This document shows positions 56,642-64,000 of a stretch of 64,000 bases of DNA, piece by piece. A model generated the notes under the pieces. It did not search any database. It had not been told where the DNA came from and worked only from the letters and a program-made list of their open reading frames with translations. Position numbers and translations under genes: made by a program. Source of the DNA: Agromyces atrinae. Lineage in GTDB: Bacteria; Actinomycetota; Actinomycetes; Actinomycetales; Microbacteriaceae. Each line of letters opens with the position of its first letter. The stretch's first letter is position 1. The DNA is taken from the NCBI RefSeq assembly GCF_013407835.1, contig NZ_JACCBI010000001.1, positions 372,001 to 436,000 on the forward strand, given 5' to 3'.

Positions 56642-57271
56642 GTGTCTACCAAGTCACGTACCCGTAGCAAGACCCGCCTGTCGCGGTCGCTCGGTATCGC
56701 CCTCACCCCGAAGGCTGCTCGTTACCTCGAGAAGCGTCCCTACGCTCCGGGTGAGCACGGCCGCACCAAGCGCAAGGCAGACTCCGACTACGCGATCCGT
56801 CTGCGCGAGAAGCAGCGTCTGCGCGCCCAGTACGGCATCCGCGAGAAGCAGCTCCGCATCGCGTTCAACGAGGCCCGTCGCACCGACGGCCTGACCGGTG
56901 AGAACCTCGTCGAGCTGCTCGAGATGCGTCTCGACGCCCTCGTGCTCCGTGCCGGCTTCGCCCGCACGATCTCGCAGGCCCGCCAGTTCGTCGTGCACCG
57001 TCACATCCTCGTCGACGGCCAGCTCGTCGACCGCCCCTCGTTCCGCGTGAAGCCGGGTCAGCTCGTTCACGTCAAGGAGCGCAGCGAAGGCACCGAGCCG
57101 TTCCAGGTCGCAGCAGCCGGCGGTCACGTCGACGTGCTCCCCAAGGTTCCGAGCTACCTCGAGGTCGAGATCGACAAGCTGCAGGCTCGTCTCGTGCGTC
57201 GCCCCAAGCGCGCCGAGGTGCCCGTCACGTGTGACGTCCAGCTCGTCGTCGAGTACTACGCCGCTCGATAG
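56642..57271 (+). CDS. rpsD: 30S ribosomal protein S4
   Basis: Primary 16S rRNA-binding protein of 209 residues and translational accuracy factor. The N-terminal part (LGIALTPKAARYLEKRPYAPGEHG) and the S4 RNA-binding domain (ISQARQFVVHRHILVDGQLV) are complete. No Cys is present, so this is the zinc-free form. In many actinobacteria rpsD is in the rpsM-rpsK-rpsD-rpoA operon; here it stands alone between rarA and alaS. GTG start after GAAAGGAAACC. Confidence 0.97.
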   Translation: MSTKSRTRSKTRLSRSLGIALTPKAARYLEKRPYAPGEHGRTKRKADSDYAIRLREKQRLRAQYGIREKQLRIAFNEARRTDGLTGENLVELLEMRLDALVLRAGFARTISQARQFVVHRHILVDGQLVDRPSFRVKPGQLVHVKERSEGTEPFQVAAAGGHVDVLPKVPSYLEVEIDKLQARLVRRPKRAEVPVTCDVQLVVEYYAAR

Positions 57272-57285
57272 AGCGAGTGTTCGAC

Positions 57286-57317
57286 AGAAGGGGTCGCGGT
57301 TCGCCGCGGCCCCTTCT
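57286..57317 (+). terminator. Terminator of rpsD
   Basis: Fourteen-base stem (57286-57299 and 57304-57317) with one G-U pair and a TTCG tetraloop. Little T-run follows (TCGTG). It is clearly separated from the next gene's promoter. Confidence 0.85.
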
Positions 57318-57385
57318 TCGTGCTCGATAGACTGGTCAGCGGTGCGTGTTCGCGCATCGATCCTCCGGCACTGAGGGAGCGGTAC

Positions 57386-57568
57386 ATGAAGAGCGTTCTG
57401 TGGCTGACGATCGGCGTCGTCGCCGGTTTCGTCATCGCGCACCAGGTGAACCAGACCACCGAAGGTCGTCGGTTCTTCGCGAACGTCGATCGCAAGGCCC
57501 GCGATTTCACCGAGGCCGTCTCCGAGGGCTACCACGCGCGCGAGGCCGAGCTTCGCGACGCGCGCTGA
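57386..57568 (+). CDS. Small DUF6167-like membrane protein
   Basis: Protein of 60 residues with one N-terminal transmembrane helix (LWLTIGVVAGFVIAHQV, residues 5-21) and an amphipathic charged tail. It resembles the short proteins found just before alaS in other actinobacteria (DUF6167-like). Function unknown. ATG at 57386 follows GAGGGAGCGG. A TAGACT hexamer near 57325 is a likely promoter. Confidence 0.7.
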   Translation: MKSVLWLTIGVVAGFVIAHQVNQTTEGRRFFANVDRKARDFTEAVSEGYHAREAELRDAR

Positions 57569-57608
57569 TCTCCTTCTCGCTCTCCACCTGATCGAACCGA
57601 ACGGAAAC

Positions 57609-60266
57609 ATGCAGACTGCCGACATCCGCCAGCGCTGGCTCGACTACTTCGGAACGCGCGGTCACACCGTCGTTCCCTCTGCGTCTCTCGTCAGCGATGA
57701 CCCGACGCTCCTCTTCACGGTCGCCGGCATGGTTCCCTTCGTGCCGTACCTGACGGGTGTCGTGCCTGCTCCGTACCCCCGGGCCACGAGCGTGCAGAAG
57801 TGCATCAGGACGAACGACATTGAAGAGGTCGGCCACACGCCGCGCCACGGCACGTTCTTCCAGATGAACGGCAACTTCTCGTTCGGCGACTACTTCAAGG
57901 AAGGCGCGATCGGCTTCGCGTGGGAGCTGCTGACGTCGTCCGAGTCCGACGGCGGTTACGGCTTCGACCCGAAGGACCTGTGGGTCACCGTCTACAAGGA
58001 CGACGACGAGGCCATCGCGCTCTGGAAGAAGATCGCCGGTCTTCCTGACGAGCGCATCCAGCGTCTCGACGAGGACACCAACTACTGGTCGACCGGCCAG
58101 CCCGGCCCGGCCGGCCCCTGCTCCGAGATCTTCTTCGACCGCGGCCCGGCCTACGGCGCCGACGGGGGACCGGCGACCGATGACGATCGCTACGTCGAGA
58201 TCTGGAACCTCGTCTTCATGCAGTACCTCATCGACGACGTGCGCTCGAAGACCGACTTCCGCATCGTCAGCGAACTGCCGCGGAAGAACATCGATACCGG
58301 CATGGGTCTCGAGCGCGTCGCGTTCCTCAAGCAGGGCGTCGACAACATGTACGAGATCGACCAGGTTCGCCCTGTGCTCGACCGTGCCGCAGAACTCTCG
58401 GGTCGCCGCTACGGCGCTGTCCACGAGGACGACGTCCGTATGCGCGTCGTCGCCGACCACGTGCGCTCCTCGCTCATGCTCATGAGCGACGGCGTCGCCC
58501 CGTCGAACGAGGGCCGCGGCTACATCCTGCGCCGCCTCCTCCGTCGGAGTGTCCGCGCCATGCGCCTCCTCGGCGTCGAGGAGGCCACGTTCCCCGTGCT
58601 CTTCCCCGCGTCGCGCGACGCGATGAAGTCGGCGTACCCCGAGGTCGAGGCCGATTACGCGCGCATCGCTCAGCTCGCGCACGCCGAGGAGGAGACCTTC
58701 CTCCGCACGCTCGCCGCGGGCACGACGATCCTCGACCTCGCCGTGACGAAGACGAAGGATGACGGCGCGGCCCAGATCCCCGGCGACACGGCGTTCCTCC
58801 TGCACGACACCTACGGCTTCCCGATCGAGCTCACGCTCGAGATGGCCGACGAGGCCGGACTCACCGTCGACCGCGGAGCGTTCGACTCGCTCATGACGGC
58901 TCAGCGCACGCGCGCCAAGACCGATGCGAAGTCGAAGAAGAAGGCTCTCGCCGACCTCTCGGTGTACGGCGAGTTCCGCGCGCTCGGCGAGACGATCTTC
59001 CACGGGTACACCGAGCTCCGAGCCGACTCGTCGGTCCTCGGCATCCTCGTCGACGGTCTCCCCGTCCCTGCTGCGCGCGCCGGTCAGACGGCCGAGGTCA
59101 TCCTCGCCGAGACCGCGTTGTACGCGGAGTCGGGCGGTCAGGCTGCCGACAAGGGCACGATCGTCGGAGACGGCTTCGAGCTCGAGGTGCTCGATGTGCA
59201 GAAGCCCGTCAAGGGACTCATCAGCCACACCGTGAAGGTCACGAGCGGCGAGGTCGGCGTCGGCGTCCGCGCGACGACCCTCGTCGACGAGGACTACCGC
59301 CGCGGTGCCACGCAGGCGCACTCGGGCACGCACATCGTGCACGCGGCCCTCCGCGACGTGCTCGGCCCGACCGCTCACCAGTCGGGCTCGTTCAACCGTG
59401 CCGGCTACCTGCGCCTCGACTTCGGCTGGAACAAGGCGCTCTCGGCCGAGACGAAGAGCGAGATCGAGGAGATCTCGAACAACGCCGTGCGCGACAACCT
59501 CGCCGTGACGACGCGTGAGCTTCCCCTCGACGAGGCCAAGGCGCTCGGTGCGATGGCGCTCTTCGGTGAGAAGTACGGCGACGTCGTGCGCGTCGTCGAC
59601 ATCGGCGGTCCGTGGTCACGCGAGCTCTGTGCGGGTACGCACGTGTCGACGAGTGCCGAGATCGGCATGATCAACATCATCGGCGAATCGTCGGTCGGTT
59701 CGACGAACCGCCGTGTCGAGTCGCTCGTCGGCCGTGAGGCGTTCTCGCAGTTCGCCGCCGAGCGCGCGCTCGTCTCGCAGCTGACGTCGAACCTCAAGAC
59801 TCCGCCCGACCAGCTCATCGATCGTGTGTCCGACCTCGTGTCGAGCCTCCGCACGGCCGAGAAGAAGATCGCGGCTTTCGAGGCGCGCGCGCTGAGCGAT
59901 CGCGTTCCCGCCCTCGCCCAGAAGGCCGTGCGCACGGGAGCCGTGCTGCTCGTCGCCGAGGCGATCGGCGAACTCGCCTCCGCCGATGAGCTGCGTGCAC
60001 TCGTCACGGGCGTGCGTGAGCGGCTCCAGGCGGAGTCGGCCGTCATCGTGCTCGCGGCGTCGGTCGGCGGCAAGCCCGTCGTCATCGCGGCGACGACACC
60101 CGGTGCTCGTGACGCCGGCGCGAAGGCCGGAGCGCTCGTGCGCGTCGCGGCCGGCGTGCTCGGCGGCGGCGGCGGTGGCAAGGACGACCTCGCCCAGGGC
60201 GGTGGAACGGATGTCGCGGCGCTGCCCGCCGCGCTCGATGCCGTGCGGAACGCGGTCTCCGGCTGA
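57609..60266 (+). CDS. alaS: Alanine-tRNA ligase
   Basis: Class II synthetase of 885 residues charging tRNA-Ala. The catalytic domain starts MQTADIRQRWLDYF and contains NFSFGDYFKEGAIGFAWE; the tRNA-recognition and editing domains follow with HSGTHIVHAALRDVLG (zinc His) and CAGTHVS (Cys). The C-Ala domain ends in a Gly-rich AGVLGGGGGGKDDLAQGGG. Translationally coupled to ruvX, whose ATG overlaps its stop by 1 base (TGATG). Confidence 0.96.
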   Translation: MQTADIRQRWLDYFGTRGHTVVPSASLVSDDPTLLFTVAGMVPFVPYLTGVVPAPYPRATSVQKCIRTNDIEEVGHTPRHGTFFQMNGNFSFGDYFKEGAIGFAWELLTSSESDGGYGFDPKDLWVTVYKDDDEAIALWKKIAGLPDERIQRLDEDTNYWSTGQPGPAGPCSEIFFDRGPAYGADGGPATDDDRYVEIWNLVFMQYLIDDVRSKTDFRIVSELPRKNIDTGMGLERVAFLKQGVDNMYEIDQVRPVLDRAAELSGRRYGAVHEDDVRMRVVADHVRSSLMLMSDGVAPSNEGRGYILRRLLRRSVRAMRLLGVEEATFPVLFPASRDAMKSAYPEVEADYARIAQLAHAEEETFLRTLAAGTTILDLAVTKTKDDGAAQIPGDTAFLLHDTYGFPIELTLEMADEAGLTVDRGAFDSLMTAQRTRAKTDAKSKKKALADLSVYGEFRALGETIFHGYTELRADSSVLGILVDGLPVPAARAGQTAEVILAETALYAESGGQAADKGTIVGDGFELEVLDVQKPVKGLISHTVKVTSGEVGVGVRATTLVDEDYRRGATQAHSGTHIVHAALRDVLGPTAHQSGSFNRAGYLRLDFGWNKALSAETKSEIEEISNNAVRDNLAVTTRELPLDEAKALGAMALFGEKYGDVVRVVDIGGPWSRELCAGTHVSTSAEIGMINIIGESSVGSTNRRVESLVGREAFSQFAAERALVSQLTSNLKTPPDQLIDRVSDLVSSLRTAEKKIAAFEARALSDRVPALAQKAVRTGAVLLVAEAIGELASADELRALVTGVRERLQAESAVIVLAASVGGKPVVIAATTPGARDAGAKAGALVRVAAGVLGGGGGGKDDLAQGGGTDVAALPAALDAVRNAVSG

Positions 60267-60736
60267 TGCGGCAGGGAGTCCGACTGGGTGTCGACGTCGG
60301 TCGCGCTCGCGTCGGGCTCGCCCGCAGCGATCGTGACGGCCTGCTCGCGACGCCCGTCGAGACGGTCGCCCGCGACTTGAAGGGCTCGGCCGACGTCGAT
60401 CACATCGTGGCGGTCGCGCGTGACCTCGAGGTGCTCGAGATCATCGTCGGCCTTCCGATCGCCCTGTCGGGCGCGCACACGGCGTCGACGCAGGACGCGC
60501 TCGAGTTCGCCGAACGGCTCGCCACCGCGATCGACACCCCTGTGCGGACGGTCGACGAACGCCTCTCGACGGTGTCCGCCCATGCCGCTCTGCGATCGGC
60601 GGGCCGTAAGACCAAGACCCATCGCTCGGTCATCGATCAGGTAGCCGCGGTTATCATTGTGCAGCACACCCTCGATGCCGAGCGTGCGACGGGCATCGCT
60701 CCGGGCGCGCTCCTCGACGCGAACGAAGGACTCTAA
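60266..60736 (+). CDS. ruvX: Putative pre-16S rRNA nuclease RuvX (YqgF)
   Basis: RNase-H-fold protein of 156 residues, processing the 5' end of 16S rRNA precursor. RLGVDVGRARVGLARSD has the first catalytic Asp, EIIVGLPIALSG the second strand and VRTVDERLSTVSAH the Glu region. It overlaps alaS by 1 base and is followed by mltG after 3 bases; the alaS-ruvX-mltG-aroE order is conserved in actinobacteria. Confidence 0.93.
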   Translation: MRQGVRLGVDVGRARVGLARSDRDGLLATPVETVARDLKGSADVDHIVAVARDLEVLEIIVGLPIALSGAHTASTQDALEFAERLATAIDTPVRTVDERLSTVSAHAALRSAGRKTKTHRSVIDQVAAVIIVQHTLDAERATGIAPGALLDANEGL

Positions 60737-60739
60737 AAC

Positions 60740-62089
60740 GTGTCATTGCCGCCGTCCTCCGGGCCGAACGACGAGTCGTCGCCGCGAGACGATCACTCGC
60801 TCGATTGGAACGCGATGATCGGCGGTGAGCCCCGAGCCGACACGTCGCCGGGCGCCGCAGCTCCGACGCCGGCCGCGGCACCGCAGCCCCAGAGCAGACG
60901 TGAGGCCCGGCAGGCCGCGCAGCGCACGCACGACCTCGACGAGCACCTGACGGCGGCACCCGTGAAGGGTGGTCGCAGCGCTCGACGCGCCGAGTTCGGC
61001 GTCGTCGAGGTCGAGACGAAGCCGAAGCGCGGTGCGTGGGGCTGTCTCATCGCCCTCCTCGTCGTCATCGGTCTCCTCGTCGCGGCGTTCTTCCTCGTGC
61101 AGGGACCGTTCAACGACTTCATGGCGCGATTCCAGCCGGCCGCCGACTACGAGGGATCGGGCACGGGCGAGGTGACCTTCATGATCACCGAGGGCGACAC
61201 CGGCACGACGATCGCGACGGGTCTGCACGATCAGGGCATCACCGCGTCGTTCGACGCCTTCTACGACCTCGTCGTCGCGACCTCGCCGGCCCCCGTCTTC
61301 CACCCGGGCGCCTACACGATGGCCGAGAAGATGAGTTCGCGAGCAGCCCTCGACGCTCTGCTCGACCCCGCGAACCGACTCGAGAGCACGTTCGTCATCC
61401 CCGAGGGGACGGCGGCGCCCGAGGCGCTCGAGCGTGCGGCGGAGGGCACCGGCATCCCGCTCGCCGATCTGCAGGCCGCGGCCGCCGACTACGGCGCGTA
61501 CGGGCTTCCCGCCGAGGCGACGGGTGTCGAGGGATTCCTCTTCCCCGCGACGTACACCTTCGACCCGGGCGCGACGGCGACGCAGGTCATCCAGACGATG
61601 GTCGATCGCACGTTCCAGGCGCTGACGTCGGCGGGCGTCGACCCGGCGAACTATTGGAACACGATCATCCTCGCCTCGATCGTGCAGCGCGAGGCCGGCT
61701 CCGACCAGAACGACTTCCCGAAGATCGCGCGCGTGTTCCAGAACCGACTCGACCAGGGCATGAACCTGCAGTCGGACGCGACCGTCGCCTACGGCACCGG
61801 CAACACGCACACCGTGTGGACGACCGACGAGGAGCGTGCCGACGCGTCGAACCTCTACAACACGTACGCGAACCCGGGCCTGCCCGTCGGCCCCATCGGC
61901 AACCCGGGCGACGTCGCGATCGCGGCGGCCCAGACGCCGGCCGACGGCCCCTGGCTCTTCTTCGTGCCGATCAACCTCGACACGGGCGAGACGGTCTTCT
62001 CCGAAACGGTCGATCAGCACGACGCCGCCGTGCAGCAGCTGCAGGACTGGTGCCGCGCGAGCGACGAGAACGCGGCCCGGTGTGAGTGA
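60740..62089 (+). CDS. mltG: Endolytic transglycosylase MltG
   Basis: Membrane-bound murein lytic transglycosylase of 449 residues that cuts nascent glycan strands and sets their length. A disordered cytoplasmic N-terminus of ~95 residues precedes one transmembrane helix (GAWGCLIALLVVIGLLVAAFF, about 98-118); the YceG domain has VPEGTAAPEA-type and ILASIVQREAGSDQND, whose Glu is catalytic, and YNTYANPGLPVGPIGNPG. GTG start at 60740. Overlaps aroE by 8 bases. Confidence 0.95.
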   Translation: MSLPPSSGPNDESSPRDDHSLDWNAMIGGEPRADTSPGAAAPTPAAAPQPQSRREARQAAQRTHDLDEHLTAAPVKGGRSARRAEFGVVEVETKPKRGAWGCLIALLVVIGLLVAAFFLVQGPFNDFMARFQPAADYEGSGTGEVTFMITEGDTGTTIATGLHDQGITASFDAFYDLVVATSPAPVFHPGAYTMAEKMSSRAALDALLDPANRLESTFVIPEGTAAPEALERAAEGTGIPLADLQAAAADYGAYGLPAEATGVEGFLFPATYTFDPGATATQVIQTMVDRTFQALTSAGVDPANYWNTIILASIVQREAGSDQNDFPKIARVFQNRLDQGMNLQSDATVAYGTGNTHTVWTTDEERADASNLYNTYANPGLPVGPIGNPGDVAIAAAQTPADGPWLFFVPINLDTGETVFSETVDQHDAAVQQLQDWCRASDENAARCE

Positions 62090-62918
62090 GCCGTCGGGCC
62101 GGAGGCTCGCCGTCCTCGGCTCGCCGATCGCCCACTCGAAGAGCCCGGCCCTGCACGCCGCCGCCTACCGGGTGCTCGGACTCGACTGGAGCTACGAGCG
62201 CATCGAGGTCGACGAGCGCGGTCTCGCCGACTTCCTCGATTCGCGGGATGACTCCTGGCGCGGATTCTCGCTCACGATGCCGTTGAAGGTACGCCTGCGG
62301 GAGCTCGCCGACGAGTCCGATCGGCTCGCGACCCTCAGCGAGGCCGCCAACACCCTCGTTTTCGACGGCGCCGAGCGACGTCGCGTCGTCTTCAACACCG
62401 ACGTCGAGGGCATCGTTCGTGCACTCGCCGAGTCGGGTGTCGACCGAGCGGAGCGCGTCGTCGTGCTCGGCGGGGGAGCGACGGCGTCATCCGCTCTGCT
62501 CGCGAGCGCCGCCCTCGGTGCCGTGTCGGTGCAGATCGCCGTGCGCACACCCGCGAAGGCGACCGGGCTCGTGAAGCTCGGCTACGACGCCGGCATACCC
62601 GTCGACGTCGTGCCGTTCGATGCGGTCGCCGACGAGGCCGACCTCGTCATCGCGACGCTGCCGGGCGGCGCTCGGCTCGACGCCGACCTGCCGCTGTCGC
62701 TCGTCTCACGCTCGACCCTCTTCGACGTCGCCTACGATCCGTGGCCGAGTTCCCTCGCCGAGCGGTGGACGGATGCCGGCGGCCGCGCCATCTCGGGACT
62801 CGGCATGCTGCTGCACCAGGCGCTCGTCCAGGTGCGCATCTTCGTCGCGGGCGACCCCGCCGTGCCGCTCGCCGACGAGGAGCGCGTGCTGCAGGCGATG
62901 CGCGACGCGATCTCCTGA
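62082..62918 (+). CDS. aroE: Shikimate dehydrogenase
   Basis: NADP-dependent shikimate pathway enzyme of 278 residues. [19 protein letters not shown] is the substrate-binding N-terminus, [14 protein letters not shown] has the catalytic Lys, and [15 protein letters not shown] the nucleotide loop. GTG at 62082 overlaps mltG by 8 bases. Paired with aroC downstream, so two shikimate-pathway steps are encoded together. Confidence 0.93.
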   Translation: MSEPSGRRLAVLGSPIAHSKSPALHAAAYRVLGLDWSYERIEVDERGLADFLDSRDDSWRGFSLTMPLKVRLRELADESDRLATLSEAANTLVFDGAERRRVVFNTDVEGIVRALAESGVDRAERVVVLGGGATASSALLASAALGAVSVQIAVRTPAKATGLVKLGYDAGIPVDVVPFDAVADEADLVIATLPGGARLDADLPLSLVSRSTLFDVAYDPWPSSLAERWTDAGGRAISGLGMLLHQALVQVRIFVAGDPAVPLADEERVLQAMRDAIS

Positions 62919-62970
62919 CGACTCCGCAACACGGGCGGGCCGTCTCCGGCGCTGTGGGAGGATGGTGACC

Positions 62971-64000
62971 ATGCTGCGTTGGCTCACTGCGGGTGAATCC
63001 CATGGTCCCGAACTCGTCGCCATTCTCGAAGGGCTCCCCGCCGGAGTTCCCGTGAGTCTCGACGGTGTCCGCGAGGACCTCGCGCGTCGGAAGCTCGGTT
63101 ACGGGCGCGGCGCGCGCATGAAGTTCGAGCAGGACGAGCTCGCGATCTCGGGCGGCGTCCGTCACGGTCTCACCCTCGGAAGCCCGATCGCGCTGCGCGT
63201 CGGCAACACCGAGTGGCCGAAGTGGGCCGAGGTCATGAGCCCGGAGCCGCCCGCTGATTCCGAGCGCGTCGGCCGGGGCCGCGGTGCACCCCTGACGCGC
63301 CCGCGCCCGGGTCACGCCGACCTCGTCGGTATGCAGAAGTACGGCTTCGACGACGCGCGGCCCGTCCTCGAGCGCGCGAGCGCCCGTGAGACCGCAGCTC
63401 GTGTCGCCCTCGGTGCCGTCGCGCGCGCGTTCCTCGGCGAGCTCGGCATCCGTCTCGTCTCGCACACCCTCGCCGTCGGCACGGTGCGCTCGCCCGAGGG
63501 CAGCGCCCTTCCGGGGCCCGACGACGTCGCGCTGCTCGACGCCGACCCGCTGCGATGCTTCGACCCCGCCACGAGCGCGCTCATGGTCACCGAGGTCGAC
63601 GGTGCGCACAAGGACGGCGATACGCTCGGCGGCGTCGTCGAGGTGCTCGCCTACGGTGTGCCCCCGGGTCTCGGCTCGCACGTGCACTGGGACCGCAGGC
63701 TCGATTCCCAGCTCGCCGGCGCGCTCATGGGCATCCAGGCGATCAAGGGGGTCGAGGTCGGCGACGGCTTCCTCACCACGACCCGACGCGGCTCGGCCGC
63801 TCACGACGAACTCGTGCTGGGCGACGGCGTCATCTCGCGCACGAGCGACCGTGCCGGCGGAACCGAGGGCGGCATGAGCACGGGCACCGTACTGCGCGTG
63901 CGCGCGGGCATGAAGCCCATCGCGACCGTTCCGCACTCGCTGCGCACCGTCGACGTCGCCTCGGGAGAGGCCGCTGCCGCCCACCACCAGCGTTCCGATG
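62971..64000 (+). CDS. aroC: Chorismate synthase, 3' end outside the window
   Basis: FMN-dependent enzyme turning EPSP into chorismate. The N-terminal 343 residues of about 390-400 are present: [47 protein letters not shown] and NR-type [10 protein letters not shown] are the family signatures. The ATG at 62971 follows GGGAGGATGGTGACC. It lies 52 bases after aroE and the reading frame runs off the window, so the aroK and aroB genes usually found next could not be checked. Confidence 0.96.
   Translation, partial: MLRWLTAGESHGPELVAILEGLPAGVPVSLDGVREDLARRKLGYGRGARMKFEQDELAISGGVRHGLTLGSPIALRVGNTEWPKWAEVMSPEPPADSERVGRGRGAPLTRPRPGHADLVGMQKYGFDDARPVLERASARETAARVALGAVARAFLGELGIRLVSHTLAVGTVRSPEGSALPGPDDVALLDADPLRCFDPATSALMVTEVDGAHKDGDTLGGVVEVLAYGVPPGLGSHVHWDRRLDSQLAGALMGIQAIKGVEVGDGFLTTTRRGSAAHDELVLGDGVISRTSDRAGGTEGGMSTGTVLRVRAGMKPIATVPHSLRTVDVASGEAAAAHHQRSD

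Overview
The window is a contiguous stretch of core chromosome from a high-GC Gram-positive actinobacterium, most likely a member of the Microbacteriaceae. The indicators are protein-level: SepH and the DUF4193, DUF3093, DUF3710, DUF3159, DUF3000 and DUF6167 families, a clpP1-clpP2-clpX block, an Rsh enzyme next to secDF, and rpsD sitting between rarA and alaS. The genus cannot be fixed from sequence alone. Coding density is very high, many genes overlap by 4-8 bases, GTG starts are common, and I see no prophage, insertion sequence, CRISPR array or large accessory island.

Layout. 1-4341: a catabolic operon (biotin-dependent acyl-CoA carboxylase alpha chain cut by the window edge, acyl-CoA dehydrogenase, MaoC hydratase, CitE-like lyase) with the gene order of the mycobacterial accD1-accA1-fadE19-citE leucine/branched-chain locus. 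4417-9533: an aldo-keto reductase homologue lacking its catalytic residues, a 366-base structured intergenic region, an M16 peptidase, a histidine phosphatase, a GNAT enzyme divergent from dapB, and a small membrane protein. 9615-13498: clpP1, clpP2, clpX and a BenE-type transporter whose start codon seems to be missing. 13600-20490: sepH, DUF4193, DUF3093, dut, DUF3710, DUF3159 and aconitase. 20614-28440: dxs, a RibD-like reductase, a beta-oxidation pair (multifunctional FadB-type protein and thiolase), RNase D and DUF3000. 28531-35512: two hydrolases, a sulfurtransferase/SufE pair, zapE, amt with GlnR-like boxes, and an orphan PemK/MazF-like protein.

35568-36130 holds four tRNA genes: Val(CAC) on the minus strand, then Gly(GCC)-Cys(GCA)-Val(GAC) on the plus strand. 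36310-38446 holds the two ribulose monophosphate pathway genes hxlB-hxlA, divergent from a LuxR-type regulator carrying a degenerate histidine-kinase ATPase domain. 38527-49938: thrS, HIT, pdxS-pdxT, DUF1697, yebC, ruvCAB, yajC-secD-secF and a rhodanese. 49958-54931: rsh, an AbiEi-like protein whose start codon lies in a perfect hairpin, DUF349 and a membrane-anchored cyclophilin. 55026-64000: rarA, rpsD, DUF6167, alaS, ruvX, mltG, aroE and the 5' part of aroC.

The most general signal is promoter architecture. At least eight genes have a TANNNT hexamer exactly 6 bases before the annotated start codon and five more have it 7 bases before, which indicates leaderless mRNAs and fixes several GTG starts. 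A second signal is a set of long near-perfect hairpins at gene ends, two of them with 27-30 base arms and 8-base loops at convergent 3' ends. I do not see a complete new multi-gene system; the best novelty candidates are these hairpins, the AbiEi-like start-codon hairpin, the kinase-like/LuxR regulator beside the ribulose monophosphate genes, the pseudo-aldo-keto reductase, and the start-less BenE gene.
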